The notes: generated by a model not told the origin, from the letters alone. DNA of 64,000 bases from Spirodela intermedia (GCA_902729315.2 LR746272.1:9418327-9482326), one strand, 5' to 3'. Shown: positions 35,098-48,671, numbered from the stretch's first letter. A program made the numbers and translations.

Positions 35098-36832
35098 TGA
35101 ATGAGCTTAGACGGTAGGTGGTTGACTTTCTCCAGGGGCAGTACACGTATGATTGTCCCAAATGATGCCTTAGTTATTGTGACATTCAGTCGAAAGTAGA
35201 TGGGTAGCTAACGGCGTCCAAACGAGCTTATCCTAATTGTCGTCCATTGTCCTAAAGTGGAAACATGGGCACATCCAGTGGGCCCGCCCATCATTCTAAA
35301 GCCCGAGCCAGATCACCGAATATTCCATACAGAGACGCATTATTGGCAAAACGGGTGATAACGGATGTCATATCAGATGGACTTCCCACAACAATTGAAT
35401 AATCTTGAGCATTTAATGCCGAGTGAAGACCTAGCAAAATCGGCCGCAGAGATTTTCCCTTTTGACCCGGTCGCCGTTGGAAGAGGCGGGGGGATGTACG
35501 CCGTACATCAATTCATTTCACGTGGGGGCATTCAGGCCGGCGCGATATTCACGTGCTGCCCTCTAACGGGGAGGGTGACGTTTTCACGCGTCCCGTCGAG
35601 GTCATACGCACGGTGGCTGGAAGCACGCGTCATCCCTGCGGCGGCGCTTGCCAAGCGATGCCCTTCACTGTCTTTCTCCGGCGTACGACGGCCAGTCTGA
35701 CTAGTCACTGTCGTCCCCGCGGCTACCGAGCCCGAGGCCCGCCTGCCGATTCTCCACGGCATCTGAGCCGACGGCCTCGCCGTCTCCTTTCCCACCCGGC
35801 CCCGGACGCGTTTGGCAGTCCTCCCCGCGTGACGAAGCAGAGCATTTCGCGGCGTTGACTCCAGAGAGAAGGCCTCTCCAGAGCGGCGACGTTGACTCGA
35901 GGCTCAAACCGCGTTATTCGCGAGAGAGCGGAGGATGGCGGAGTGGGGAAAGTCTAGGTGGGAGAAACTAGATCCGATCAAGGCGGATCTTCGGACTCTA
36001 GGGCAAGAAGATTAGAAATCGGAGACCGCAGTGCAGGAGTCTACATCACCTTCCTAAAGCGGTGCACATTTATCGTCATACTGTTCTTCGATTTCACGTC
36101 TTGGATCAAACTTTCATACCTAACAAGCGAGGCAGGGAACAGAGGGATTCTATGCATTAGCATAAAATTACAGTTGATGGAAGAGAAGATTGGGAGACCG
36201 CGAAGATCTCAGTGAACCATGCACCTACACGGTACCCATTTTTTCTTTATGGAAATAATCTATTTGAATAGGTTTACAACTGATAAATTAACTCCAAGGG
36301 CTCCTCAGCAACAGCCAATCAAAGATGGTCGCTGAGACGCCAGCTGCGAGATAATTCTCGACACGCGAAAAAGAGTAACAAGGTTCGCCGATCAAGCATT
36401 GCATACAGCAATGACCAAACTTGGCCAAAATCTTGAAGCGCAGGGTCTTCAGAGAGGAGCTAGCAGCGAACACCCTTGCCGTCACTGCATCTGGAAGATA
36501 AGATTCCGGATGATAAATCATGGCGAGCCATGCTGGTGGGTATATATGAAGACCAAGAATATACCTTGCAAAGAGAGGGCACAATGTCTGAGCGGCCGAA
36601 GATCGCTTACAATTCAATAACGCATAGAAGGGGTTCGACCCAAGTCAGCAAGACAATATATAAATACATAATACATTCATATATATATATATATATATAT
36701 ATATACTTGAGAATGACAACTGAATATCATTGCCAGTAATTAGGTAACCTAGTGATCCATTCTGTCTCTCCTACCACTTCGAGATGTACCCTCCAATAAC
36801 TCTGGTGGACCTTGCCCAAAACTCGACGGGAT
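35098..36832. other. Transition zone downstream of bHLH gene
   Basis: GC-rich and CpG-rich from about 35460 to 35960 with overlapping open frames on both strands up to 111 codons, none resembling a known protein. A TA microsatellite lies at about 36679-36705. The right end probably holds the bHLH 3' UTR. The abrupt composition change at about 35.1 kb is the island boundary. Confidence 0.5.
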
Positions 36833-38695
36833 CTATGAAGAATTGATCTCCCGAGAAAGAGCGGCAACCAACCTGTCTTTCGTCAGCTGTTCAGAGCCCT
36901 GGGGCTTGACAACGAAGGTGTGGAAGACCGTGTCACTGCCGACCGAGATCTTCGCGTCCACAACATCGATCTGTTCCTCGTTGAACACACTGATGACCTT
37001 GGAAACGGGATGAGTCTCCAAAGGGCAGTTCACCTGAACGATCACCTCATTGTGCACCACCTGGACGTCAACATAAGGGCACTCCGCCCGCTTCCTGGCA
37101 TCCACCACAGTCACCTCGGAGAATCTCTCCCTCTCCAATTCCATCTCCTTCAACTTCTTCTGCAGATCGTTGATGTAGGATATGGCATCGCCAAGCAGGG
37201 AGGCCTTGTCCATCTTTGAGATGTTGGGCACCACAGCTCTTAGGGCATAGAACCGCTGGTTGAGCTTCTCCCTCCTCTGCCTCTCAGCTTCTACATGGTT
37301 GAGGGGCTCCTCTCTGCCGTTGGCAGGCTTCCTTCCTCTCTTCCGGGGCTTCCGCTCCTCCGGAGGGTAGGGTCTGTCTTCCTTGCTGGAAACAAGGCTG
37401 GCGTCAGACTGCTCAACCTGCAGACTGTTGGTGTGGGATTTGACAGGCACTGCCATTGAGGTCCCAACTGCCCGTGAAAAATCAATTTGCCTGGGTTGTG
37501 TTGGCGGAGCTGGCAGAGAACGCTGCCTCTTCGGTGGGAAGTGGCTCTGCTGGGGGTCCTCCCTGGCCCCGTTGCTGTGATGCCCAAAAGGTCGGCGGCA
37601 GGCATCCGCTTCAGCTATCACGACTCCAGTGCTGAATTTCTGCTGGTTGTCCATATGAGCTTGATTTGCATCCACACGATGAGACTGGGTCCAATTTAAA
37701 AGATGAAGATCCTTTCTACTGTTTGGAGACCGAATCTTGCCACCACCACCATTGCTGGTTTCCGAGTCCCACTGCTGCTTCTCCTCCATCTTTGCCACAG
37801 TCAGTCTCTCATCCGTCTGAGGCTGCCCGAGATTCAGATCCTTGCCAAAAATCCTCGGACGTTCCTCTGGCCGCGGTATGAACCCAAAACTAGACGCGTT
37901 GGCCGCGGTGGCCGCGGTGGTTTGGTTGTCTTCCTTGTCCGATCCTGCGGGCACATGCTTGACCGGCCCAGATGAAAGAATGGATTTGATCGTCTGTATG
38001 GCTCCTGCATTCTCGCTCAATGGAGTAACCGACCCCAATTCGAGGACTCCATTCGTGGTAGGCACCAGCACAATCGTCCTTATCCCCGTCGATCTTGCCA
38101 GGAATCCCCGGACACAGAAATCGGAGAGGGAGGACTCGGGCAAGGCGTCGGAAATCCAGAGGTGATTGCCGGATGCAAATACCTTACCTGGGGCGCCCTC
38201 TCCCTGGGGAAAGGAGAAGTACATGGAGGCGAGGAAGAACATCTCTGTGTCCGTGACTCTGTCCAGCCGGAGGGCGTAGTTCTCGTCGTCGGAGCCGCCG
38301 GCAAATACACTCAGATTCTGGAGGACTTGCTTCCTCATATGCTGGTGTGTCTCGTCGAAGTGCTGCTGCCAGCCGCGCTGAGAGAAGTCCTCCCTCTCTC
38401 GAGGCTCCCGGCAGTGGCCATCGCCCCAGCCAAGCACGATGTCGCCGGTCGCGGATCTTGAGATTTGCCAAAATATCGCATAGTTCCAGGTGAAGCCGGA
38501 GGGATTGGGGCCATCCACCAGTGCCGCCAGCTTGTCCTGGAGATCGGAGTCCCCGCCGATCGCCGTGAGGCCCTCCGACGACAAATGGACGGTGGTTATG
38601 TAGTCAAACGCCTTAGCGCCCAGCACAGCCATAGCCATAGCCTTGTCCTCCTCTTTCCAGAAGCCCATCGCCAACGTCCCCTTCTCTGTCTTCAT
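36833..38695 (-). CDS. BHLH13: Intronless MYC2-like bHLH transcription factor, subgroup IIId (bHLH13/JAM2-like)
   Basis: Complete 620-residue nuclear transcription factor in one exon. The N-terminal bHLH-MYC_N region (about residues 20-215) contains [13 protein letters not shown]-like [54 protein letters not shown] and [12 protein letters not shown]. These fit the jasmonate-associated MYC2-like (JAM) subgroup better than MYC2 itself. The basic region at 467-475 reads HVEAERQRR, carrying the His-Glu-Arg pattern needed for E/G-box binding, followed by helix-loop-helix to about 515. A C-terminal ACT-like domain ([20 protein letters not shown]) follows. JAM proteins compete with MYC2 for target promoters and repress jasmonate responses; JAZ binding through the N-terminal region is known for the subgroup. 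The promoter is shared with, or back to back with, starch synthase I 1.5 kb away. Confidence 0.94.
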   Translation of the reverse strand: MKTEKGTLAMGFWKEEDKAMAMAVLGAKAFDYITTVHLSSEGLTAIGGDSDLQDKLAALVDGPNPSGFTWNYAIFWQISRSATGDIVLGWGDGHCREPREREDFSQRGWQQHFDETHQHMRKQVLQNLSVFAGGSDDENYALRLDRVTDTEMFFLASMYFSFPQGEGAPGKVFASGNHLWISDALPESSLSDFCVRGFLARSTGIRTIVLVPTTNGVLELGSVTPLSENAGAIQTIKSILSSGPVKHVPAGSDKEDNQTTAATAANASSFGFIPRPEERPRIFGKDLNLGQPQTDERLTVAKMEEKQQWDSETSNGGGGKIRSPNSRKDLHLLNWTQSHRVDANQAHMDNQQKFSTGVVIAEADACRRPFGHHSNGAREDPQQSHFPPKRQRSLPAPPTQPRQIDFSRAVGTSMAVPVKSHTNSLQVEQSDASLVSSKEDRPYPPEERKPRKRGRKPANGREEPLNHVEAERQRREKLNQRFYALRAVVPNISKMDKASLLGDAISYINDLQKKLKEMELERERFSEVTVVDARKRAECPYVDVQVVHNEVIVQVNCPLETHPVSKVISVFNEEQIDVVDAKISVGSDTVFHTFVVKPQGSEQLTKDRLVAALSREINSS

Positions 38696-40170
38696 CTCAC
38701 CCCCAAAGCAGCGAACCGCAAGAAGAAAAAGATGGAGAGGACGGAAAAAGGAAGGGACCCGCCGGGAGTGAGAGGATGGGGGCGGGACGGCGAAAGCCTT
38801 ACATCAAACTTCACGTTTCTCTTGATTCCATTGCAGCCGCCGCCGACTGCTACGATCTCCTCGATCGAATCGCATGCGCCGGCCCTCGGAGCGGATAAGC
38901 ACCCAGTTCCCCTCCCTCTCCGAACAGGATCAATAGGTTCTAGGGGGAAGAGAAACTGGATTCCCTCTCGAGTGTTTGGCAATCGGGTAGCCAGAGGAAG
39001 GGAACAAATACGCAACTGCACGGGCTGCGGTGAGTCCGGGTGCTCGCTCAGAGCGCGAGCCCGGTCTCCTCCCCACTAAGACAGACAATAAGAAACTCAG
39101 CCCACCCCTCTGACTGCAAAAATCTTTCTCACCTTCCTTCCGGGATCCCTTCTTATCGACCTACTAGTCTACACGAGTCCTCACCTCTGCGTGCAGCGGG
39201 GATTATTCAGAAGGAACGAGGAGGGCTGCGGCAGGGGAGGAAAATTACATTGCAGGGTAGGTCGGAGGGACAGGCGAGGTTGGAACGGTGAGAAAACAGG
39301 CGGATGGATGGAAGAAGAGGAAGAAGAGGAAGAAAAAGAAGACCACATCACAAACAACCCTCCCACTTCAGGGTCCCCACCGGGGTATAACCAAAGTTAG
39401 ATTCTACCCTAGGGTTTGTTGGCTAGCCGTCTTCGGTCACCAGGGAAGCCGCCAGGGATGGAAAGAAGACAACGCCTACAGACCTCTGATCCTCTTGTTC
39501 TCTGGCTGGAACCCCCTTCCCCTCTCTCTCGCTGTTTCCCATTCCAGACCAGCCGTCTCCTTTCGCGGAGGTACTTGCCACTTCTACATTAACGAAAGAT
39601 CAACGCGGCAGAGCGCGTACAGAGCTACAGTTCCGTCGGCCTCACGGGGGAACCCGATAATGGGCCGATAACAGCCTGGAAATTAATCTAGATTTGGCCC
39701 AGTCTTTTATGGACTTCAACGGTAACGTGAATGTCGGCCCGGTTCAAACGGCGGAGGGAACGGGGATGTGTCAGTTGGATGGGCTGAAACAGACGTGTTC
39801 GATCGTGCGCGTGCTGAGGAGATTGGCAACGCACGACCAAGTTGATCCGTTTAAAATGGACCAATCAGGAATTAACGCGTGGCAGATACTTCCCACAACG
39901 CCCATCCCCCCGGGAATAGACTCGAGGGGAAGCGGGAAATCGGCGGTTCCTAAGCTTCACGAGACGCAAACGGAGATCGGGAAGCTAGTTGTCCGGAAAG
40001 ATATTTCCCCACCCGCCATTTTCTTTCTCTTCAGTTCGGGCGTCTTCTTCGATTATCCCCCTCCGCCATCGCCTCCCCATCCTCCTCCGCCGCCTCCCTC
40101 TCCCTCTCTCGCTCTCTCGCTCTCTCGCTCTCTCGCTCTCTCGCTCTCTAGATCAGAATCTAAAGGGATC
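38696..40170. promoter_or_regulatory. Divergent promoter region of bHLH13-like and SS1 genes
   Basis: About 1.5 kb lies between the bHLH start (minus) and the starch synthase start (plus), so it must hold both promoters and 5' UTRs. A GAAGAGGAAGA purine patch lies at 39304-39341. Immediately before the SS1 ATG is an octamer repeat (about 40108-40149). Long open frames here have no family resemblance. Confidence 0.6.
40108..40149 (+). repeat. GCTCTCTC octamer repeat in the SS1 leader
   Basis: About five near-perfect copies of an 8-bp unit, GCTCTCTC, end 21 bp before the SS1 ATG at 40171. Pyrimidine-rich CT leaders are common in plant 5' UTRs, including Y-patch elements of core promoters. Whether it lies upstream or downstream of the transcription start is unknown. 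Confidence 0.8.
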
Positions 40171-41008
40171 ATGGACGTCCTTCACGTATCATGCGGCGCA
40201 GTAGCAGCCAGCAGTTCAGCCGGAGCGAATCCGCTGGATCGGGCCCCACGACGTCGGCGAACTGGGTCTGGGAGGGACGTCATGTTCCCTCTTTCTGTGA
40301 ACCGGTGGCGCGATGATCTCTCTCTAACGTGGTGCACCGCGCAGAGGAGGAATGAAGCGTCGTATGCCTTGGAAGATAAAGAAGATCCAGAGACGGTGGA
40401 GGCTGAAGAGTTGACGGGTATCAATATTCTTACCGTGAATGAGATGACTTTTACCCCTTTGGGCCGTTTGTCAGACTACCTCTCGTTTTCTACCGTTCTC
40501 TCCCTTATTTTTTATATTTTCAATTTACTGACGGGTTTCAGAAAAGATTCCCGTACTCTACTATGGTCCAACAGGATTCAGATAAGTTCTCTCTAAATAC
40601 CGTCGTTCAATCTAATGACTGTGCTTATGTCCAGCACCATGACGTGTTGACAAAATGGCACGTGAATAAAATGCTTGGGCAGAATATTCCAATGTTTCAG
40701 GCGGATAATAAAATGATATTTATAAATAATTTGAGCTTCAGAACTTGAAGCTTCTTACGATTTGAGATTATTTATTTAAGTCAAAACACTAGAGCGGAAA
40801 CCAGTGTTTTGCATCCCGCAGTCGCTTCGCAAACCTGGAGTGGCACGCCCTTATAATTTTACGAGCATTTGCACATTCTTCGAGAAAAAGATTGCGAGAA
40901 ACTCATTTGTTATGCTTTACCTTCACAATCGCCGCCTAACCTAATGTCCTCTTTTAAACAATTTAAAGATGGACTGATATGACTTTAACCATTAGACTGG
41001 AAAATGCA

Positions 41009-41055
<47 letters not shown>

Positions 41056-44000
41056 GAAGGGAAATATGATTGAAAATATGGAGAGAGAGTACCGACGTCT
41101 TGATTGTGGGTAGAACGTCAATCTTGTAAATAGTGTGACAATTTAGTATACAAAGATGCTATCCTTACTTGCTTCGACTAATTTTGTCCATATTTTCCGG
41201 GCTGATAGCTAAGCATTTTAACTTTGTTGCAGGGAGAATAGAACTTCCCAGTGTTGGTTCCACTGAAGTTACCATGAGTGAAGACGAATATGAGGATGTT
41301 ATCGAGGAGGATCAAGCACAAATAGGAATAAGGCTTAACATTGTTTTTGTTACTGCTGAAGCTGCTCCTTACTCCAAGACCGGTGGTCTGGGAGATGTCT
41401 GTGGTTCTTTACCTATAGCCCTTGCTGACCGTGGTCATCGTGTCATGGTAGTTTCACCAAGGTATTTACATGGTGTATCCGACGTGAATATTGCTCGCGC
41501 TGCTGATGTTGGGTCCAAAATTAAGATTTCGTGCTTTGGAGGAGAGCATGAAGTTGCATTTTTTCAAGAGTATAGAGCTGGCGTCGACTGGGTAAGAATA
41601 TCACATTTTTTTGGCAATAAATTTCTGATGAAGTTCCAAGTTCTATACCTATGGACCATAGACGCGTGTCCATCATTCGTCAAACTTTGAGGAAACTGCA
41701 ATTTTTTTCACAATCCTAAAGTGGAGATATAAGCAAGTACTTGATAAACATGGTTCGACATGTGTCTGATTCATCTGATTCCCAAAATTATTTTTCACTG
41801 CTTTGATTAACTGTACGCGGCACCAAAGTGCCTTGCAAAACAGTGGCATATTAATAAAATCCCCTCTTTTATGAATTCGCCCAGTCACGCATATTGCATA
41901 TATTTGTATTTAAATTTCATGATTTTTTGTTGAAATGACTGATTTATGTCGTCATGTAGGGTTGCATTTATTTACTTGTATTCCATCCTTCTTTCTAGCC
42001 TTCTTTACCTTAGATCGTGGAATGTTTCTCTGCTGCCACATATATGGAAGAGTTTCCATCTATTTTTTTATGTATTTGAGTTGAGTTCTTAGATATTTTT
42101 TTGTTCTATATGACAGGTCTTTGTTGATCATCCTTCATATCGCAGAGCAGGAAACCCATACGGTGACAAATACGGTGCATATGGTGACAATCAGGTATAT
42201 TTTTACAAATGTAAATATAGTCTTGGGAGTGTTCGCAGTGTCGTGTTCTGCAGCTATGCACATGGTGAATACAGTCACCCCTGGATTGAGTATATATTGC
42301 AATATAGTCTTTTTGGCCAATGGCCTAAGAAATTTTAACATTACTTCTAAAGACTATCGTTAAGGTCATCAGTAAGCAATATTTCCGTTTCTTTTGCATT
42401 GTGATAGATAATGGCCAGTTGAACATTTATTTTGACTTCACACTGACGCCTACCCTCTACTATTTTATTTTATTTTCTATCTTGATTTTTCAATCGCTCT
42501 AGCTATCATTTAATAAAGCTGTCCATTGTAAATTTATTGTGACTTTTTTATGGGATTTGTAATTCTTAATATGTGATGCACAGGATGGTCTGGGCAACCT
42601 TTCTGTTCTTATTTGCTTTTATTCTTGTCAGTTATGGTTCAACACATTTCTTTCTTCTTTCCATGAGAAATATCAGTACAGAAAGAATAATCATGGGGTT
42701 TACCTTCTAAGTTTTGAAGCTCTCTCCTAGATATCTCATTTTCAAGCCAAAGCAAGGTACTATTGAAGTAATTTTTGATAAAAAATTAAGTTTTTTCTAG
42801 CGATGTTGGCTTTTTCCCTTTCAGACAATTGTGCTAGAAGAAATATCACGAATTGATTAAAAAAAATTGGCTCTATCTACATGTTTATTATAGATTTCGT
42901 GGATGGTAGTGATCCTGAGCAATCTATCTGTTTACAGTTTAGGTTCACACTGCTTTGCCATGCAGCATGTGAAGCTCCGCTTGTACTACCCTTGGGGGGG
43001 TTTACTTATGGAGAAAAATGCTTGTTCCTCGTCAATGATTGGCATGCAGCCCTTGTACCAGTGTGAGCAAGCCATCTTCCTTATTTCCTCGTTGTCTTTA
43101 TTACATCTCTTGATATTGTCTGTGCTTTGAATAGCACGTGTTGGTGAAATTTTGGGAACTTTTTCTTCAATTTTATTAGGGAGCGTGGATAAAAGATTTG
43201 TCATATATGTTGCACTAAACCACAGTCATATCAATATGACCTGTAATCTTAATTATATCATTTGTGAAAAAATACGAATGGATGTAAAACGTTGCTTTTA
43301 TAGATTTTATTAGGGTTACAGATCATTTTGGACCTTTTGGATATTCTTTATTTTCCTCAGACCGTTTCATTTGGATTCATTTCATGGTTGTTTGTTTTCC
43401 ACCATATGAAAAATCCGACTGTTGGTCTGTTTTGGCATTGTTAGAAATTGAAGATATATTTGAAGGATATGAAGCGTGAATGCTTTAAACCTGTGTAGAA
43501 AATATTTTAGGCATTTTTTATTTTTTTGAGATGGTTTTACTGAAGTCTATACTTGAGGCATCCCTCCTGACATCATAGTGCTTACAACAGGGGGGGAAAT
43601 TGACTGCAGGGAAACGTTTTTAGGTCTTTGTGTTTTTCGATATTGTGGAGGTTGTTGTAATATATATCATGGTCCATGATAAGTTTATTGGTTTGGCCTT
43701 GTCTCATGAAACGGTTCTCAATACTGATTTAATATTTTCGATGCCTATTTTCTAGATCTGTTGTATTTAATGCAGCTCTGTGTATTCTTGTGTTCTATAT
43801 TGAAAACGTTTTCACGCTGTATAAATCATATTCAAATCGATTTGTCCATGGGTGATCACAAAAGGTTTTCCCATTCGTCAGTTGTTTGTACTCTTTTCAG
43901 CGCAGAAAGAAAAATATCATGCAAGAAATAACATATTGCTTTCATTTATTCGTTATGCCATAATGAGTACACACTTCAATGTTCATTGGTGGCATGTTCA

Positions 44001-47000
44001 GTTCAGATTTGAGAATTTCCGCCTGCAGTCTTGTTGTGGATTTAAAGAGTTACATGTGTGTGCTACATATGATCACTGTTCCATGAAAGGATATTACGTG
44101 CCACATTGGATGCTTTTAAACTATGCAAGGATTTTCTGTCACAAAGGTGTACAGAAAATATTTTAACTTTCCCATGAGAAAATTACCAACAGAAAATGCA
44201 AAATTTGCTCACGGTGCATTCCGTTATGGCTTGACCAATGCATCATAGTCATCTAATTAGATTTTAGACAGCTTGATTTTTTTAATCAATTTTCATCTTC
44301 CACCGTCCACAAAAGACTTGTTTTTTCCACTAAAACTCCATTTAGCCTCATTCACAAGTCCATATTTTATTGTCCTCAGTCAGAATGGCATGAGTGATCG
44401 GTTTGTTGTCACCTTCCTATCAGACGTTTGTTATAAAATAGATATTTTTTTATCACAGCTATCTTCCCCTTGTCTACCAAATATAATGGGAAATACTTTG
44501 TAAGGTTATTCTTTTAAAATAAAGATTTAAAGGCAGATATGAGAGCGTAAAGCATTATGGCTCTGATATTAAAGGTTGAATTTTATTAGAAAATTCAGAT
44601 TTTTTCATCTCCGTTGGTGAAATATATCAGTGAAACCCAAAGGGTGTGGATATCTGGAAGCAGTAAAGACGCCTGATGCTATTTTTATTTTTGCCTTACC
44701 AACTGCGACATAATGTTACGATAATACGAATTCTTTCATGACCATTAGGATATACTATTGGTGTGAGAAATTAGATATGCAATCGTTTTCAACTTAAGCA
44801 TGGTTGCTTATGTTGATACTGTGAGGAACCAAACATTTTTTTGCAATAATTTTTATTTAAAACTATGGTTGCTTATGTTAATTTTACCATTTTAAAATTT
44901 TAGAGGCTCTTAATACATCATCGTCTTGTTTATGTTATCTATTGAATTCTTATTCATCATTTTCTTGTTGACTACTGGTTTATTTTTTACAAACGAATGG
45001 ATAAATGGACATCATATTTCCTAGTTTGGGTGTTTTCTCGTATATTACTGCTTACTTCATAGTTTTCTCACTGCCACCAGTCTTTTAAGCGCAAAGTATC
45101 GACCATATGGTGTTTATAAAGATGCTCGGAGCATTCTTGCCATTCATAACCTTGCACATCAGGTATCATCTGAATCATCATCATTTCTAATAATGATAAA
45201 TTTGAATTCTATCCCTTAGATTATAGTCTCTAGTTCATAGCCTTTAGATCGAATGGCTTTCTGGATGATAGACCATCCTTCATTTCCTTGAGGCAAACTT
45301 TGGACTAAAGCAATACCCATGGTAATGTGCTGTTAGTCTGAAGTTGATTACAAGGAATGACGTTCTTTTAGATGTGATCAAAGATCAAACGCATTTGTTT
45401 TTTCCATTAGCATTTATCCTCTTTGTCGTTTATTATTACTGCGAATGTTTAGAGCCGATAGAATAAGATTGAACTTGAAATGGCTCTGGTTAAAACATTG
45501 GACGTGGCCAAAGTTGCTCTTGTTGAATTTCCAAAGAGAGGCATATGAAAAATGCATCTCAAAGAGTAAAAAAAGTAGAGTGGGTAGGATGATTTAATCT
45601 GCTTTAGCATTCGTCCTAATGAAATTACCGATCTGCCATTTTTTATCATTTCTATTTTTTTTACTTTTCCTAAGTTGGCAAAGCATTTTTAGTTATCTAA
45701 ATTTATTTATTACTTCTTCATTAACATCATCGTCGATGTCATCTCTTACTATTGAATGTTCAAGGGAGTGGAACCAGATACAACATTCCCAAATTTAGGC
45801 TTGCCATCTGAATGGTATGGTGCTCTGGAGTGGGTATATCCTACCTGGTCAAGGGCACATGCTCTTGACCCAGGTAAAGCGGTCAATATTCTAAAGGCGG
45901 CAATTGTAACAGCTGATCGCATAGTTACAGTTAGTCAGGTTGACTTTCTGCTCTGTTGATAAGCATATTACATTATTCTTATGTTAATTGCCAAGTAAAA
46001 TGTGGGAAATGCTGCGTGAATTTCTTATGCAGGGTTATGCTTGGGAAATAACGACTCCTGAGGGAGGTAATGGCCTTGATGAACTTCTTAGAACCCGAAA
46101 GCGGGTGCTCAATGGTATTCCCTAATACTTGGATTAAGGAATTTCATGAGAGGATCAATTCTTTATATTACTGACTGGATTGCACAACCAGGAATCACTA
46201 ACGGAATCGATGTTGATGACTGGGACCCTGCTTCAGACAAACACATCCCGTTTCATTACTCTGTCGCGGATTTATCTGGAAAGGTGAGGTTGAGAAGCTC
46301 TTAATATCAAGAATATTAATAAGCATCGTCCAATAAAGCTTTTGTTCCAATTTCCAAAATTCATCACGACTTGACCGTCCTGCATTTATTTGTCTTGTCA
46401 ATTAGGTCAAATGCAAGATGGCTTTGCAGAAGGAATTAGGTCTTTCCATTCGTCCTGATTGTCCATTGGTGAGTGTATTCCATCAAGTACATTTTTTTGC
46501 TATCACTCTACTTATCTGATCGGATTTCTTGCAGATCGGTTTCATTGGAAGGTTAGACATGCAGAAAGGGACTGATCTAATCATGTCAGCAATGCCAGAC
46601 CTGTTGCAAGATGACATACAATTTGTAAGTGAATGACTGTCTTAACGGTTTCCCTGAAACTTCTGCATGTTTATTTTGGGGTTTCAAACGTCAGAGGTCT
46701 CCTTAGAATGCAGAAAGGGACTGATCTAATCATGTCAGCAATGCCAGACCTGTTGCAAGATGACATACAATTTGTAAGTGAATGACTGTCTTAACGGTTT
46801 CCCTGAAACTTCTGCATGTTTATTTTGGGGTTTCAAACGTCAGAGGTCTCCTTAGAACTTTCTAGTAATTTATTGGACTAGAGCCGGATGCACTCAAAAC
46901 GTTCTGCTCCACTATGGTTGTTATTGGGTGATGAGAGGATTATTTTCGCATTTTCCTTTTCTATACGATTGTAGTCTATTGGCTAATTGTCCGGGTTCCA

Positions 47001-48296
47001 GAAAAGATGAATGTGCTAAGATATAAAAACTTCTGTTTTTGGTATATCCCTTTTAACTCTCTAGCATGTTAGAGCAGGAATTTCTAGGCAAATAGGATGA
47101 AAGAAAAAAATGGTGATAATGAGTTTAGGGAGGTTTCTAGGCAAAGTTTACAATCTCTAGGATGATAGCGTTCTTTCCAATGTTGAACTGGCGCCTATAA
47201 AAAAAAAAACCAGGCCTCATACTCTTTTCCAGCAGACCTCATTCTTGTTCGGAATGGCCAGGAAGTTCTACACCTTGTTTCTGTTCTCCGCTTTCCGCAA
47301 TTGATGATTTTTGCTTGGCTATGGTATTCACCGGCATCCTATCCTATTCGTCTAAGAGTCATTCCAAACTCAGGTCATGCTGGGCTCCGGAGATCCTGGT
47401 ACTGAACAATGGATGAAAGCCTCAGAGTCTGCTCATAGAGACAAATTCCGTGGATGGGTTGGATTTAACGTCTCTGTTTCTCATCGGATCACGGCTGGGT
47501 AACTTCACTGTTTTTCCTCTCAACTCGATAGTTTGCTAAGACATTAAAAAAGCATCATGCGGACGTGATTCTTGTGTCGGACAGGTGCGACATACTCTTA
47601 ATGCCCTCTAGATTCGAACCCTGCGGTCTCAATCAGTTGTACGCCATGAGATATGGAACCGTTCCGGTCGTCCACTGCACTGGGGGCCTAAGGGTAAATA
47701 TCTGGGACCTGAGAAGAACACGAGAAGAATTCTTTGCTCTGATCCTCGTTTCATCATTACTTCAGGACACCGTAGAGAATTTCAATCCATACGCCGATGA
47801 AGGCCGTGGTGAAGGCACTGGGTATGAGTCTCCGTCTTCGTATTAGCCTACAGTTCTATTAGCGGTTCCTGACGTGACCTTTTTGGATTCCGACAGGTGG
47901 ACGTTCTCACCCTTGTCCAAAGACAGCATGCTGAGGGTACGTCTAGTCCATTCATTCACATGCTCCTCCATTGATTTGCCTTGAATCGGAACACTACCAG
48001 TTTTTGACTTCCCTTGCGGCCAAGGCTCGTAACCCGTTGACTATTTTACACGCGGTCGTTGTACTTGCCTCCATTTACGATGATTCATTCTCCATTCCCG
48101 CCTGCGCAAAATAATGGGTTCTTGATGATTGACGCAGGCGGTGAAGGTGGCAACCCGGACGTACAGAGACCACAGCGTCTCCTGGGAAGGAATCATGAAG
48201 CGAGGGATGGCGAAAGATCTCACCTGGGACAGCGCCGCCGCGCAGTACGAGCAAGTCGCCCAGTGGGCCTTGGTCGATCCGCCCTACGCCAGATAA
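40171..48296 (+). CDS. SS1: Soluble starch synthase I, plastidial (GT5)
   Basis: Transfers glucose from ADP-glucose to short amylopectin chains in plastids. Fifteen exons chain in frame to 626 residues: 40171-40417, 41233-41591, 42117-42194, 42938-43062, 45081-45162, 45765-45938, 46033-46114, 46192-46283, 46406-46468, 46535-46624, 47374-47498, 47585-47693, 47766-47821, 47897-47936, 48138-48296. All are GT-AG and every phase matches. Exon 1 encodes the transit peptide and linker. The GT5 domain starts [20 protein letters not shown], with the ADP-glucose-binding KTGGL at 131-135. Later landmarks are [72 protein letters not shown] and the second TGGL motif. The closing [10 protein letters not shown] precedes TAA. 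Length is near the Arabidopsis protein (652). Two oddities are a cysteine before the second TGGL, where glycine is usual, and a 149-bp tandem duplication after exon 10. Confidence 0.97.
41015..41052. repeat. (CT)n microsatellite in SS1 intron 1
   Basis: CT run of about 38 bp, 180 bp before exon 2. Intronic and non-coding. Confidence 0.95.
46559..46856 (+). repeat. Perfect 149-bp tandem duplication spanning SS1 exon 10 and its donor
   Basis: 46559-46707 and 46708-46856 are identical by eye. The unit contains the last 66 nt of exon 10 (22 codons), the GTAAGT donor and 83 nt of the following intron. The second copy has a duplicate donor at 46774 but no acceptor of its own. A TTAGA word precedes each copy start, consistent with a short-homology event. 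Using the first donor gives the normal protein; using the second would retain intron sequence with an in-frame TGA three codons on. Confidence 0.97.
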
Positions 48297-48627
48297 AAAC
48301 TCTGCGAGGGTAAACACCCCCCTGACCTACTTTTTTCCGTTGACTTCCTCCTTTCCCATTCCAGTTTTGTTAAACGCTCTTCTATAGAAATACATCTTTA
48401 TTTATTATATAACTTATAACGGACGGCTGATCGTTCGGGGTCGTTGTCCGGTTTCTGGTTCTGATTGGACGGCCTACCAGCTGGTTGTTGGGCGGTAATC
48501 CTTCGTTCCCTCCATATGCCCGTACAGCCTGGCTTCCTTTTTTTCCCCACAACGTTGGGATGAATTTGGTCTCTATTTGGCTCGATTAACATCTTAATAA
48601 TTTAATAATATCACGTTTGGAAGTAAC

Positions 48628-48671
<44 letters not shown>

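Noticed and set aside
35365-36617. Several open frames of 60-111 codons in the GC-rich zone near 35.5 kb and downstream of the bHLH gene
   Set aside because: Overlap on both strands, no motifs, no plausible splice chaining; composition effect.
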